Both the position numbers and the translations under genes were made by a program. The notes under the pieces were generated by a model that saw only the letters and a list, made by a program, of their open reading frames with translations, was not told the origin of the DNA and did not search any database. This document shows, piece after piece, positions 33,765 to 42,512 of a stretch of DNA of 64,000 nucleotides. Source of the DNA: Lewinellaceae bacterium SD302 (GTDB taxonomy: Bacteria; Bacteroidota; Bacteroidia; Chitinophagales; Saprospiraceae); NCBI GenBank assembly GCA_002591745.1, contig PDLQ01000025.1, positions 17,089 to 81,088 of the forward strand, written 5' to 3'. Numbering within the stretch: position 1 is the stretch's first letter; the number at the start of each line of letters is the position of its first letter.

Positions 33765-35039
33765 ATGAGCAGATACTTCGCCCTGGTCGATTGTAACAAT
33801 TTTTACGCCAGCTGTGAACGGGTTTTTAATCCCAAACTGGAAAAGAAACCGGTTGTCGTGCTGAGTAATAACGACGGATGCGTGATTGCCCGTTCCAACG
33901 AAGCCAAGGCCATCGGCATTCCTATGGGGGAGCCGCTTTTTAAAGTCAAAGCCCTAATCCGTAGCAAGGATGTAAAAGTTTTCTCTGCCAATTTTACACT
34001 TTACGGCGACATGTCCCGTCGCGTGATGGAAGTACTGGCCGATCACTGTGCGGACCTGGAAGTGTATTCAATCGACGAAGCATTCATGGAACTGCGTTTT
34101 TACCACCAGAGTGCAAACTCACTGGTCGCCTGGGCGGAAAAATTGCGCGCCACCGTTTACCAGTGGACGGGTATTCCGGTATCGGTCGGTATCGGTGCCA
34201 CCAAAACCTTGGCGAAACTGGCCAATCACGTCGCCAAAAAACGTACCCGAACGGGTGTATACGCTATCCGAACCGACGATCCTCTGCTGCACGAGATCAC
34301 AATTGGCGAAGTATGGGGCATCGGACGCCGTTACGAAGCAAGGCTAAGGCAGGTTGGCGTCAATACCGTTCGGGAATTACAATGCATCGAGGAGGGGTGG
34401 ATGCGTCAGGAATTTGGAGTGGTCGGGCTGCGGTTGCTTAAGGAGATCAAGGGTGAAGTGTGCTTGCTTTTGGAAGACCCCGTAACCGCGAGAAAACATA
34501 CCATGGTATCACGTTCTTTTGCTGATGATCTTTATGAACTCGCCGAAATTCAAAGGCGACTGGCCCTGTACGCTACCAGGCTGGGGGAGAAACTTCGCCA
34601 TTACCGCCAGGCCGCGGGGGTGCTGACGATCTACCTGTGGGTCAACAAACACCGCAATCGCCGTCGGGACGGCCGAACTTGCTTCGCCAGGAGCGTAAAC
34701 CTGCCGATAGCCACCAATAACACCAATCATCTGATCTCCTGGTCTGCGGTGGTCGCCAAAGCTCTTTTCGAGGCAGGTACGAACTATAAGAAAGCCGGTA
34801 TCATGGCCTCCGAACTGGTACCCGAAAATCTTTCCCAGGGCAATCTTTTCCAAGATCACCGAGCCCACGAACGCGATAACCGGGTGATGAAACTCGTGGA
34901 TGAACTAAATCAGAAGATGGGGCAGTCAACGGTATATTTCGCCGCTTGCGGAGAGCGTCCTTCTATTCCGCTTCGGCAAGATTACAAGAGTGTCAATTTT
35001 ACAACCAACTGGCAGGAACTGCTGGAGATATGGGGGTGA
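33765..35039 (+). CDS. umuC: Y-family DNA polymerase, UmuC-like
   Basis: A 424-residue polymerase from the ATG at 33765. An ATG at 33738 in the same frame would overlap umuD and lacks conserved sequence. The catalytic motifs [17 protein letters not shown] (first Asp) and [11 protein letters not shown] (Asp-Glu pair), the [22 protein letters not shown] fingers motif and the helix-hairpin-helix region are present. It is the catalytic subunit of a Pol V-like enzyme for SOS mutagenesis, with UmuD. Confidence 0.96.
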   Translation: MSRYFALVDCNNFYASCERVFNPKLEKKPVVVLSNNDGCVIARSNEAKAIGIPMGEPLFKVKALIRSKDVKVFSANFTLYGDMSRRVMEVLADHCADLEVYSIDEAFMELRFYHQSANSLVAWAEKLRATVYQWTGIPVSVGIGATKTLAKLANHVAKKRTRTGVYAIRTDDPLLHEITIGEVWGIGRRYEARLRQVGVNTVRELQCIEEGWMRQEFGVVGLRLLKEIKGEVCLLLEDPVTARKHTMVSRSFADDLYELAEIQRRLALYATRLGEKLRHYRQAAGVLTIYLWVNKHRNRRRDGRTCFARSVNLPIATNNTNHLISWSAVVAKALFEAGTNYKKAGIMASELVPENLSQGNLFQDHRAHERDNRVMKLVDELNQKMGQSTVYFAACGERPSIPLRQDYKSVNFTTNWQELLEIWG

Positions 35040-35057
35040 ACGGAATCCTGACAAGCT

Positions 35058-35972
35058 TTAGTAGTGCCGGACCTCGACGTAGAAAAACTTGTCCCTTACT
35101 CCAAAGGCCTTTACCAGTAGTGGGGAAACCACTACTTCCACATTTTGGTCGTACACCTGATCCGGGATGCGGCCCACCACCCGGCAATAGATGGTTTTAT
35201 TGGTCCGTTTGTCCATGATCTCGATCAAACTGTTGAGGGGGGCGGTGCGGTGCAGGGCCATGAATTTATTGCGGTCACCCTGGCGGGTCCAGGCGGCTTT
35301 TCCCTTTTGGGTGACGAGGCGGCGGCCCCGGCTCACCTGATTCCAGCGCTCCCGCAAGGCCGTATTTTGGCGGACGTAGGGGTCTTCGATCTCCCCCTGG
35401 GCCTCGGCGGTGATGCCCTGAATCGATAGCCAGCCGACAAATAGTTGCTGGCCAACGGCAATATTATCGGCCGTTAAACCAGGATTGTTAATGTATAAGG
35501 TTTGCTCTGAGTCAAGTTGCAGGGTCCGGTGGACCAGCCCATAAATGGTTTCTCCTTTCTTAAAGGTGTAGTAAACCGGGCAAAAGAAATTAATGCTGTC
35601 GTAGGGGACGAAAGGCCGTAACGAAGAGTGGGGCAGGGGCACCCGTAATTTATCTCCGGGCTCGTAGCCCAACCGGAAACGGGGATTGATCAGGTAAACA
35701 TCGTCCATGTCCAGCCCGAAGAAGCGACCGGCTCCGTAGAGCGACTCGTCCTCCCGCAGATCATATTCGAAAATCAGGTGTCCACTCATCATTTCGTATT
35801 CTACGATAATGCTGTCCAGCGGATTCAGGGTGCGTAACGGCGGCTGCGGAGTTACGACCGTTGGAACGGGCTGAGCGGAAAGAATGAAGAATAAAGTGGT
35901 GCTAAAAAACAGTAGGGATGACCAAGCATACCGCACGGGCAGTGGGGTTTGATTCAGCGTAAAGATACTCAT
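35058..35972 (-). CDS. LysM protein with RlpA-like C-terminal domain
   Basis: A 304-residue envelope protein. An N-terminal hydrophobic segment (about 15-33) acts as signal or anchor. A LysM-like motif (about 65-115, 'LREDESLYGAGRFFGLDMDDVYLINP') and a second (about 130-178, 'YTFKKGETIYGLVHRT ... INNPGL') should bind peptidoglycan. The last ~85 residues (from AAWTRQGDRNKFMALHRTAP) resemble the double-psi barrel of RlpA-type proteins. A cell-wall-associated role is likely; lytic activity cannot be judged. Confidence 0.8.
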   Translation of the reverse strand: MSIFTLNQTPLPVRYAWSSLLFFSTTLFFILSAQPVPTVVTPQPPLRTLNPLDSIIVEYEMMSGHLIFEYDLREDESLYGAGRFFGLDMDDVYLINPRFRLGYEPGDKLRVPLPHSSLRPFVPYDSINFFCPVYYTFKKGETIYGLVHRTLQLDSEQTLYINNPGLTADNIAVGQQLFVGWLSIQGITAEAQGEIEDPYVRQNTALRERWNQVSRGRRLVTQKGKAAWTRQGDRNKFMALHRTAPLNSLIEIMDKRTNKTIYCRVVGRIPDQVYDQNVEVVVSPLLVKAFGVRDKFFYVEVRHY

Positions 35973-36132
35973 ACTCCCTTTAATACATATTACGAAAAGC
36001 GATAAAGGGGGATTCGTCGGCGGGGTGGAAAGAAACAGGAGGTTTTTTAGAGAGTACTGCAGACGGTAGAGTATTAAAGATTACAATTCCAATAAATTTA
36101 AGGGACCCCTTGGCTGGTTAGCTAAAACTGAC

Positions 36133-36140
36133 TATCTTTG
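36133..36140 (+). promoter_or_regulatory. -7 box (TATCTTTG) with -33 TTG for rpsU
   Basis: TATCTTTG ends 27 bases before the rpsU ATG. A TTG at 36110-36112 lies 20 bases upstream, as expected for Bacteroidota promoters. Confidence 0.7.
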
Positions 36141-36167
36141 CGGTCCTTAAAAAATTGACTATCATAT

Positions 36168-36356
36168 ATGCTCATCATTAACGTCCGCGAAGGAGAGAAC
36201 ATCGACCGCGCACTCAAGCGCTACAAGCGCAAGTCCATCAATACCCGCGTCATCCGCGAATTGCGTCAGCGTCGGGAGTTCACTAAGCCTTCCGTGAAAC
36301 GTCGCAAGGAGAAGCTTAAAGCTGAGTACCGTCTCCAGAAGTACGGCCAGGAGTAA
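36168..36356 (+). CDS. rpsU: 30S ribosomal protein S21
   Basis: A 62-residue, strongly basic protein with the family opening 'INVREGENIDRALKRYKRK' and an Arg/Lys-rich C-terminal helix (FTKPSVKRRKEKLKAEYR). S21 helps the 30S subunit select the start site on mRNA. Its own strong promoter precedes it. A possible GGGTGA/TCACCC hairpin at 36386-36411 could end the transcript. Confidence 0.97.
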   Translation: MLIINVREGENIDRALKRYKRKSINTRVIRELRQRREFTKPSVKRRKEKLKAEYRLQKYGQE

Positions 36357-36424
36357 ACTCCACCGTCAAGAATATAGCTTTAGGGGTGATTGATCTTTGG
36401 GTCGGTCACCCTTTGCTGTTTATC

Positions 36425-36545
36425 AATGATCTAATGAAGCAATGATCTAATGAAGCAATGATCTAATGAAGCAATGATTTAATGAAGCAGTGATTAAATG
36501 ATCTAATAGAGCAATGCTACCGTCACTTTTCCATTAAATCATTCG
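36425..36545 (+). repeat. 16-bp tandem repeat AATGATCTAATGAAGC
   Basis: Three perfect units at 36425-36472 are followed by a near-perfect fourth (AATGATTTAATGAAGC, 36473-36488) and a decayed fifth. An inverted match (CATTAAATCATT) occurs at about 36533-36544. It lies between rpsU and engB. Confidence 0.8.
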
Positions 36546-36572
36546 ATCATTCTCGTATCTGACCATTACTTG

Positions 36573-36591
36573 CATTGCTACTTTGTTAGCC
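36573..36591 (-). repeat. Dispersed CAAAGTAGC motif, copy 10
   Basis: On the minus strand it reads GGCTAACAAAGTAGCAATG, 16 bases before the engB ATG. Confidence 0.8.
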
Positions 36592-36606
36592 ATTACCTTT
36601 ACCAGC

Positions 36607-37218
36607 ATGCAGCTCAAAATTGCCAAATTCATCTCCAGTCATAGCAAGGTAGCCCAGATGCCCAAGGACGGGCGGCCGGAATTCGCATTCATCGGTCGCT
36701 CTAACGTGGGAAAGAGCAGCCTGATCAATATGCTGACCAAGCGTAATGAGCTGGCCCGCACCTCTGGGAAGCCGGGAAAAACCAGTCTGGTTAGCTACTT
36801 TTTGATCAACAACAGCTGGTACCTGGCCGACTTGCCGGGCTACGGCTACGCCAAGGTGAGCAAGAAAACACGCGGCAAGTGGGAGGCCCGAATGGAGGAT
36901 TACTTCCACAAACGGGATACGCTGGTTAATGCTTTCGTACTCATTGACAGCAATATTCCGCCCCAAAAAATCGACCTGGACTTTTGTAACTGGCTGGGCG
37001 AACTGGGGGTGCCATTTGCCATCGTATTTACCAAGACGGACCGTAAGAAGGCCCGTGACCTGGCGAGGGTGGAGGACTTCAAAGTAGCCATGTTAGAGAG
37101 TTGGGAAGAATTGCCACCTTTATTCCTGACCAGTGCCGTCACCGAAAACGGGCGGCAAGATGTACTGGATTTTATTGGCCAGAGCCTGGAAGCCATCAAT
37201 TGGCCGCTGGAAAAGTAA
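36607..37218 (+). CDS. engB: Ribosome biogenesis GTPase YsxC/EngB
   Basis: A 203-residue GTPase needed for 50S subunit assembly. The G motifs are all present: G1 GRSNVGKSS (30-38), G3 DLPGYG, G4 TKTD and G5 SA. The ATG at 36607 is chosen because the frame upstream runs into the dispersed motif. Another motif copy is embedded at 37075 (D-F-K-V-A-M). The acyltransferase gene follows after 12 bases, so the two are likely co-transcribed. Confidence 0.96.
   Translation: MQLKIAKFISSHSKVAQMPKDGRPEFAFIGRSNVGKSSLINMLTKRNELARTSGKPGKTSLVSYFLINNSWYLADLPGYGYAKVSKKTRGKWEARMEDYFHKRDTLVNAFVLIDSNIPPQKIDLDFCNWLGELGVPFAIVFTKTDRKKARDLARVEDFKVAMLESWEELPPLFLTSAVTENGRQDVLDFIGQSLEAINWPLEK
37075..37092 (+). repeat. 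Dispersed CAAAGTAGC motif, copy 11 (inside a CDS)
   Basis: GACTTCAAAGTAGCCATG in engB, in frame. Confidence 0.65.
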
Positions 37219-37230
37219 TACCTTGACTGC

Positions 37231-38955
37231 ATGTTTCAGAACGAAGCCAAACTCTATCCCCACCTCAAACCCGACCTACAGGACTGGGCGATTTACCGCC
37301 AAAGTGAAGACCGGGATAATTTCGTCGATGAGGTCGTGGATGATACCGAGGCCCGGCTGCTGGAAGAATTCGGCCAACAACTCCCCGATCTGCTGAGTAA
37401 AACGATCTATAGCGAGGTGCAACGGACCAAGGAAGAACCCTGGAAAGTAGACCCGCCAAAGGAGCGTAGCTACTGGAAAAAAATGAGCAAGCGGCTGGCC
37501 CGCCGGAGTCTGGACGTCACCGAAAAGGAAACCGCCGAACAGGCCGCCCAGCGTATTTTGCAAAAGATCGTGCGTAACTACGCCGAAGAGATTGTGGGTA
37601 CTTTCAAGATCGGCCACTTCAAATTCGCCCGTCGTTTCCTGAGCTTTTTCTTTGGCCGGCTGCTCAATGCCGCCGTGGGGCGAAGTTTCCGTTCCATCTT
37701 CAGTTCCAAAGCCGAACTAAAAAGCAAACTGCTGGTGAAGGGATACGTGGACGAGGTCAGGGGGCTTTACGACAAGGGTTCCATCGTGATCGTGCCAACC
37801 CACTTCAGCAATATTGACAGCATCATGATCGGCTACATTCTCGACGCCGTGGCCGGTCTGCCCGCCAGCGCTTACGGGGCGGGACTGAATCTCTACAATA
37901 CCGGCTATACGGCCTACTTCATGAACCGACTGGGGGCCTATCGGGTGGACCGCCGTAAACGTAATCCGATTTACAACCGGACCCTCAAGCAGATGGCCAA
38001 ACTGAGTATCAAGCGTGGGGTGCCGAATATTTTCTTTCCCGGTGGTACCCGCTCTCGCTCCGGTAGCCTGGAGAGCAAGCTGAAGCTCGGCTTGCTGAGT
38101 AGCGCCATGGAAGCCCAGCGGGAATTTTACCAGGAAGGCAAACAGGAAAAGGTATTCATCGTGCCCCTGGTCATGAGCTACCCCTTTGTGTTGGAAGCCC
38201 AGTTTCTGGTGGAGCAACACCTTAAGAAGCAGGGGCAGGACCGTTACATCAAGTACACAGACAGCTTTCACTCACTGCGTTCTATCCTGAAATTTATTTG
38301 GGGTGTTTTTAGCAAGTCCAATCGGATCACCATCTCTCTCGGCCAACCGATGGATGTATTGGGCAACCGGGTGGATGGTAACGGGCAGAGCTACGGTGGC
38401 AATAACGTCGCCGTGGATACCCGCGAATATTTCCAGGATGCAGACGGGGTGGTCAATACCGATTACCAACGGGAAAGTGAATATCTGAGGATGCTAGGCG
38501 ATAAAATCGTCGATCGCTTTCACCGCGATAATGTGGTCATCAGTAGCCATCTGGTCAGCCACGCTGCCTTTTTGCTGTTGAAGAATTCCTTTCCCAAACT
38601 GGACTTCTACGCGCTGCTACGCCTGCCACCCGAAGACTATATCTTCGAGCAAACTGCCCTGCTCGATGTCATCACTCAACTGCAATCCATTATGCAGGAG
38701 ATGGAACTAAAGGATGAGATCAAACTGGCGGATTCTCTCCGGGAGAGCCCACAAATGATCTTGGAGAACGGTGTACGCAGCCTCGGAAATTTCCACATTG
38801 AAAAGCCGCTGCGCATCAATCCACTGGGCAATATCGTGAGTGAGAACTTCAGTATGTTGTATTTTTACCATAACCGGCTGGCATCCTATGGCTTTGAGAA
38901 ACAACTCACCTTTGCCGCGCCGGAAAAAGCGCTAAGCCTGGCTGATATTGATTAA
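37231..38955 (+). CDS. Glycerol-3-phosphate acyltransferase-like protein (PlsB family)
   Basis: A 574-residue protein with the acyltransferase motif HFSNID (H-x4-D, about residues 191-196) and the FPGGTRSRSG motif (about 269-278; the usual Glu of FPEG is Gly here). It lacks a clear signal peptide and probably acts at the inner face of the membrane, adding the first acyl chain in phospholipid synthesis. It lies between engB and a voltage-gated channel gene, whose start is only 4 bases after its stop. Confidence 0.88.
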   Translation: MFQNEAKLYPHLKPDLQDWAIYRQSEDRDNFVDEVVDDTEARLLEEFGQQLPDLLSKTIYSEVQRTKEEPWKVDPPKERSYWKKMSKRLARRSLDVTEKETAEQAAQRILQKIVRNYAEEIVGTFKIGHFKFARRFLSFFFGRLLNAAVGRSFRSIFSSKAELKSKLLVKGYVDEVRGLYDKGSIVIVPTHFSNIDSIMIGYILDAVAGLPASAYGAGLNLYNTGYTAYFMNRLGAYRVDRRKRNPIYNRTLKQMAKLSIKRGVPNIFFPGGTRSRSGSLESKLKLGLLSSAMEAQREFYQEGKQEKVFIVPLVMSYPFVLEAQFLVEQHLKKQGQDRYIKYTDSFHSLRSILKFIWGVFSKSNRITISLGQPMDVLGNRVDGNGQSYGGNNVAVDTREYFQDADGVVNTDYQRESEYLRMLGDKIVDRFHRDNVVISSHLVSHAAFLLLKNSFPKLDFYALLRLPPEDYIFEQTALLDVITQLQSIMQEMELKDEIKLADSLRESPQMILENGVRSLGNFHIEKPLRINPLGNIVSENFSMLYFYHNRLASYGFEKQLTFAAPEKALSLADID

Positions 38956-38959
38956 TACA

Positions 38960-39739
38960 ATGTTCAAGAGAATTTTTCTGCGGGAAAAGGTGATGCTGAC
39001 CATCGTGGTGCTCAATGCCCTGCTGATCTACTTCATGTATTTTCCGGCGGTACACAAAAGCCCGGCCTACATCTGGCTGGAGTACCTGGACATTGTATTC
39101 CTGACTATCTTCCTCCTCGAAGCCATCGTTAAGATCAGCCATTACGGCTGGGAGGGTTATTTCGATGACTATTGGAATCGCTTCGACCTGGCCATCGTCG
39201 TATTGAGCTTGCCCACCTTTCTGGTCCCTTTCGTCGATATTCCGAATACCGGCGTGATCATCGTGTTGCGGCTGTTCCGTTTGATCCGAATCGCAAGGGT
39301 ATTGCGCTTCGTTCCCAACATGCACCATATTTTGAAAGGTTTGGGGCGGGCCGTGAAGGCTTCGGTTTTCGTCTTGTTCGCGCTGGCCTTTCTGATCTTC
39401 ATCTTTGCCATCATTACCTGCCATTTTTATGGATCGATGTTGCCCGAACGCTTCGGAGATCCACTCATTAGCATTTATTCGATTTTTCAACTTTTTACCC
39501 TCGAAGGCTGGTACGAAATACCCGATGCCGTGGCAAAAAAAGGTGGGGTTGGCTGGATGCTGGGAGCCACCCGACTTTACTTTGGGTTCATCGTTTTGCT
39601 TGGTGGAGTCTTCGGCATGAGTCTGGCCAACGCCGTGTTCGTCGATGAAATGACAATGGACAACAACAACAAACTGGAAGAAAAAATCGACCGGCTGGAA
39701 GCGCAGATCGGGGAGTTGAAAGAGATGTTGCGAAAATGA
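38960..39739 (+). CDS. Voltage-gated cation channel, BacNav/CavMr-like
   Basis: A 259-residue, six-helix single-domain channel from the ATG at 38960. S4 carries five arginines spaced by three (R104, R107, R110, R113, R116). The pore helix and selectivity filter are FTLEGWYE (about 179-186). NaChBac-type sodium channels have TLESW here. Gly after Glu, with an acidic residue three later, resembles the native Ca2+-selective channel CavMr. S6 is followed by a C-terminal coiled coil (about 236-259) that should tetramerise the channel. The gene follows the acyltransferase by 4 bases. Confidence 0.92.
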   Translation: MFKRIFLREKVMLTIVVLNALLIYFMYFPAVHKSPAYIWLEYLDIVFLTIFLLEAIVKISHYGWEGYFDDYWNRFDLAIVVLSLPTFLVPFVDIPNTGVIIVLRLFRLIRIARVLRFVPNMHHILKGLGRAVKASVFVLFALAFLIFIFAIITCHFYGSMLPERFGDPLISIYSIFQLFTLEGWYEIPDAVAKKGGVGWMLGATRLYFGFIVLLGGVFGMSLANAVFVDEMTMDNNNKLEEKIDRLEAQIGELKEMLRK

Positions 39740-39764
39740 AACGCGAACGGCGGTAAGGGGGGGC

Positions 39765-40001
39765 TACTGTTATAAGTTTAAATCCGTGGTTCTAGGTTTC
39801 ATGCAGAGCCCGCAGAAGGGCAGAGGAGAGAGAACATATTCGTTATGCCGGGCCGACGGGCCCTGCGTTTCGGCAAGACTGTGTTTGTGAAATCCTTCTG
39901 ATCCGTATCATCCCCGGTATGTCCTCGTTGAAGCGGCAAGATCCGCGTTTATCTGTGTAAATCCGCGTCCCAAAACCAGAGCGACCGGGAGGTCGCTAGC
40001 C
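39765..40001. repeat. Degenerate 'cacagataa...cgcggat' type intergenic repeat
   Basis: The gap holds phrases such as AAATCCGTGGTTCT, GCAGAGCCCGCAGAAGG and GTTTATCTGTGTAAATCCGCG. These resemble a repeat that I associate, without being able to check, with gaps in many bacterial phyla. It ends in a GCGACC palindromic unit. No gene is evident. Confidence 0.45.
39978..40001 (-). repeat. GCGACC palindromic unit
   Basis: The minus strand reads GGCTAGCGACCTCCCGGTCG then CTCT, followed by GGTTTTGGGACGCGG. It is a near copy of the units at 53882 and 54098, extending beyond the palindrome. Confidence 0.75.
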
Positions 40002-40023
40002 ATAAGGCTCCGCGTCCAAAGAT

Positions 40024-41223
40024 CTAGATCAATCTCTTCACCGTCGTCTTTGGCCCAAATTGAAAATCACTAGGACCATCGCCCGTTAATCCATGCAATG
40101 CCAGCACTCCCGGACATTTACCTGTGTCCAAACTACCTAAGTCCCGGTCGAAACCCAATGCTTCCGCGCCATTTAGCGTCGCCCAGCGCAGCAGCGTCTC
40201 AAAAGGCACGTAGCTGGCGTATTTACTGATGGCACGTAATTCTTCCAGTACGGAAAGTTGCCAATTGCTCGTCAGACTGTCCGTACCGATGGTGACTTTG
40301 GCATCGGCGTCCAGAAAGTATTGATAGCGGGGCAGGCGATTTTCAATGTAGAGGTTGGCGTTCGGGCAAGTGGCCCAGTAAATGCCATCTTGCCCCCAGT
40401 TTTGGGCAAAGGCGATGTCTTCTGGCTGGGTGAGCGTATTATGTACCAATAAAGTACGACAACGCGGGTCCATCCGCTCCAGAGAGTAGCGTAAAGAGCT
40501 GTGACCGGGTGGTGTAAAGTGATCCAGACTGGCCCCGAAGCCTTCGAAAAATTTTGGGAAAGGCCCGTTGCCATCGGCAAATAGCTGCATCTCCGCCGGT
40601 GTTTCCTGGTTGTGGAGACTGACGACACCCCGGCCTGCATTCAAGGCATTGATCTTCTCGTAGAGTGGGTCACTGACCGTATAAGGCGCGTGAGGGACAG
40701 CCGATTTTGCGTTGCCGCCTTCATCTGCCTGACCCAGAAAACTCTGGTGGTACATCTCGTAACTGGCTTCGGCCCGGTCGGGTTGCAGAAAATCGAACAT
40801 CTCTACGAAACTGTAGTAGCGGATCGGACTGGCATTCTTGGTCGCAGCTGTATCAGCTTTGTTACAGATATCACCCACCGCTTGAATTCCCTGCTCCCAC
40901 ATGTAGGCATCATGGGCCTTGATGGCCGCATCGATCTCCGCCGGATCGGTTTCCCGTAGGGATACTACACCCACCAGGAAGGGGAGCAGGGTAGTGCCAG
41001 TGTCCACTTTTCCCTGTAAATGACTCAGTTCCAGATGGCAGTGGGTATTGATAAAGCCGGGAATCAGAATACTGCCTGCGGGCAACCGTTCCACGGGGCG
41101 TTCATCGTTTTTACGGGCGCCGCCAACGTATAGGATTTCACCTTTGTCATCCGTCTCCACGAGGCCGTCTTTGATCGGATCGGAAGAAATGGGGTATACA
41201 TAATCGGCTTGAAAAAGGGGCAT
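40024..41223 (-). CDS. Amidohydrolase/deaminase-like metal-dependent hydrolase
   Basis: A 399-residue cytoplasmic enzyme from the ATG at 41223; the frame upstream overlaps the divergent gene and is not conserved-looking. Metal-site motifs: H61 and H63 in NTHCHLELSH, His in SLHNQETPAE, His in LLVHNT and Asp in GTDSLTSN. This is the TRZ/ATZ/cytosine-deaminase branch of the superfamily. It may deaminate a purine or futalosine-like compound, but the substrate cannot be fixed from sequence. Confidence 0.85.
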   Translation of the reverse strand: MPLFQADYVYPISSDPIKDGLVETDDKGEILYVGGARKNDERPVERLPAGSILIPGFINTHCHLELSHLQGKVDTGTTLLPFLVGVVSLRETDPAEIDAAIKAHDAYMWEQGIQAVGDICNKADTAATKNASPIRYYSFVEMFDFLQPDRAEASYEMYHQSFLGQADEGGNAKSAVPHAPYTVSDPLYEKINALNAGRGVVSLHNQETPAEMQLFADGNGPFPKFFEGFGASLDHFTPPGHSSLRYSLERMDPRCRTLLVHNTLTQPEDIAFAQNWGQDGIYWATCPNANLYIENRLPRYQYFLDADAKVTIGTDSLTSNWQLSVLEELRAISKYASYVPFETLLRWATLNGAEALGFDRDLGSLDTGKCPGVLALHGLTGDGPSDFQFGPKTTVKRLI

Positions 41224-41243
41224 GGGTCGTATATTTCGTGCCA

Positions 41244-42224
41244 ATGTACTACCGAATTTTTCAACTCGCCATTTGTTGCACCATCTTTTGTGGGAGCTGT
41301 CGGCAAGAGCCAAACCATAGCGCTCATCGCCTACTTGCTCCTGGTCCGCTGGCGGAGCAACTGCTTCTTGAAGATCCGGATGAGGACTACTTTCACAGGG
41401 TAGGTCCAGCCGACCTGGCGTTGCAAATGCTGCCACTGGTTTTTGACACATTAGTAGATACCAACATCTACCGCCAATGGCTTGCCGAACAGGTCATTCC
41501 CTGGCCAGCAACGGTTCGAAAGCGCTGTGATCGTTTATTGAAAAAAGCCATCCGGGAAGTAGAAAAAGAATTTACCGGTCTCCTTCCGGATTCCATTTTT
41601 ATGGTTTTACTAGCCGATGAACCTTACGGAGAGCACATCTATTTCACCCGCCAAAACGCCATTTTTGTGCCGCTCGCCGAAGCGGAGCAGGCCAGCGACC
41701 AAAGCCTCTACACCGTATTTTTGCACGAGCTTTTTCACTTGGTCAGTCGTCACCGACCAGAGTTGCGGCGGGCACTTTACGCCATCGCCAATTTCGTCTC
41801 CGCCCCGGAGCGTTTAGACCTGGATTCCATTCAGCATTTACCGTTACTGCTCAATCCTGACGCACCGAATTATGATTATTTACTTCACCGGGGCGATCGT
41901 TATTACCTGCCCGTTCTCTTCGCCCGGGAGGGAAAGTCTGATTTTTCCGAAGCCCTGAATTACGGCTATTTTGAGGTAGTTTCTTTGGCTAACAAAGTAG
42001 CAATGTCTGGTGAAAGCCAAGGCGACAGCGGCCAGGCGAAGATTGTTACCAACAAGCGTCTGCCCGAGCACCGAATTGTGGAAGCTTGTGAAGCAAATAG
42101 CAGTTACATCATCCACCCTGAAGAAGTATTAGCGGAGCATTTTACTTTGCTGTTCACCGCTAAAAAGGAGGAGCTGGATTATCCGGAGGAGTTGGGGGAT
42201 TTAGTGAAAATTCTTCAGAAATGA
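41244..42224 (+). CDS. Metalloprotease-like lipoprotein (HELFH)
   Basis: A 326-residue protein from the ATG at 41244 with a lipobox (FCGSC). Zinc-binding HELFH (161-165) is followed about 115 residues later by EEVLAEHF, which could supply the third ligand, the layout of gluzincin-type metalloproteases. I recognise no named family. It is divergent from the amidohydrolase, with only 20 bases between the starts. A perfect copy of the dispersed motif lies in frame at 41987 (A-N-K-V-A-M) in what looks like a variable, possibly inserted, loop. Confidence 0.75.
   Translation: MYYRIFQLAICCTIFCGSCRQEPNHSAHRLLAPGPLAEQLLLEDPDEDYFHRVGPADLALQMLPLVFDTLVDTNIYRQWLAEQVIPWPATVRKRCDRLLKKAIREVEKEFTGLLPDSIFMVLLADEPYGEHIYFTRQNAIFVPLAEAEQASDQSLYTVFLHELFHLVSRHRPELRRALYAIANFVSAPERLDLDSIQHLPLLLNPDAPNYDYLLHRGDRYYLPVLFAREGKSDFSEALNYGYFEVVSLANKVAMSGESQGDSGQAKIVTNKRLPEHRIVEACEANSSYIIHPEEVLAEHFTLLFTAKKEELDYPEELGDLVKILQK
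41987..42005 (+). repeat. Dispersed CAAAGTAGC motif, copy 12 (inside a CDS)
   Basis: GGCTAACAAAGTAGCAATG, identical over all 19 bases to the intergenic copies at 4752 and 36573. Confidence 0.75.
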
Positions 42225-42276
42225 TATATGTTTCGGATGAGGGTCTTATCTGTGTAGTATGCTTTTAAGCTGGGTT

Positions 42277-42376
42277 GGAATACGCCGCTCGGAGAGTGGC
42301 TACAACAAAACGGTCTACAATGTATTTTAGGGGAAGATATTTTGAGGTTTTAGCCGCTCGGAGAGCGGCGTATTCC
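42277..42376. repeat. 100-bp palindromic element with CCGCTCggagAGCGG arms
   Basis: The left arm 42277-42302 and right arm 42351-42376 are inverted near-copies, beginning GGAATACGCCGCTC and ending GAGCGGCGTATTCC. The loop is 48 bases and AT-rich. Each arm also contains its own small palindrome. It is MITE- or REP-like, in the gap between the metalloprotease-like gene and the MCE lipoprotein. Confidence 0.75.
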
Positions 42377-42470
42377 AGATCAATCAATAGCCAGTCGAAT
42401 GTACTGACGATGATTTATTTCGTCGATGCTCTTCCTTGTCCGGTAGAAGAAAGTTTCAGCTTTAAACCAA

Positions 42471-42489
42471 CCTTGCTACTTTGTTAGTC
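42471..42489 (-). repeat. Dispersed CAAAGTAGC motif, copy 13
   Basis: On the minus strand it reads GACTAACAAAGTAGCAAGG, 24 bases before the MCE lipoprotein start. Confidence 0.8.
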
Positions 42490-42512
42490 ACAATCATCAA
42501 GACACGACTCAA

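Noticed and set aside
36425..36488. CRISPR array
   Set aside because: The repeats are contiguous 16-mers with no spacers.
41224..41451. N-terminal extension of the amidohydrolase
   Set aside because: It overlaps the divergent lipoprotein gene and carries no conserved features.
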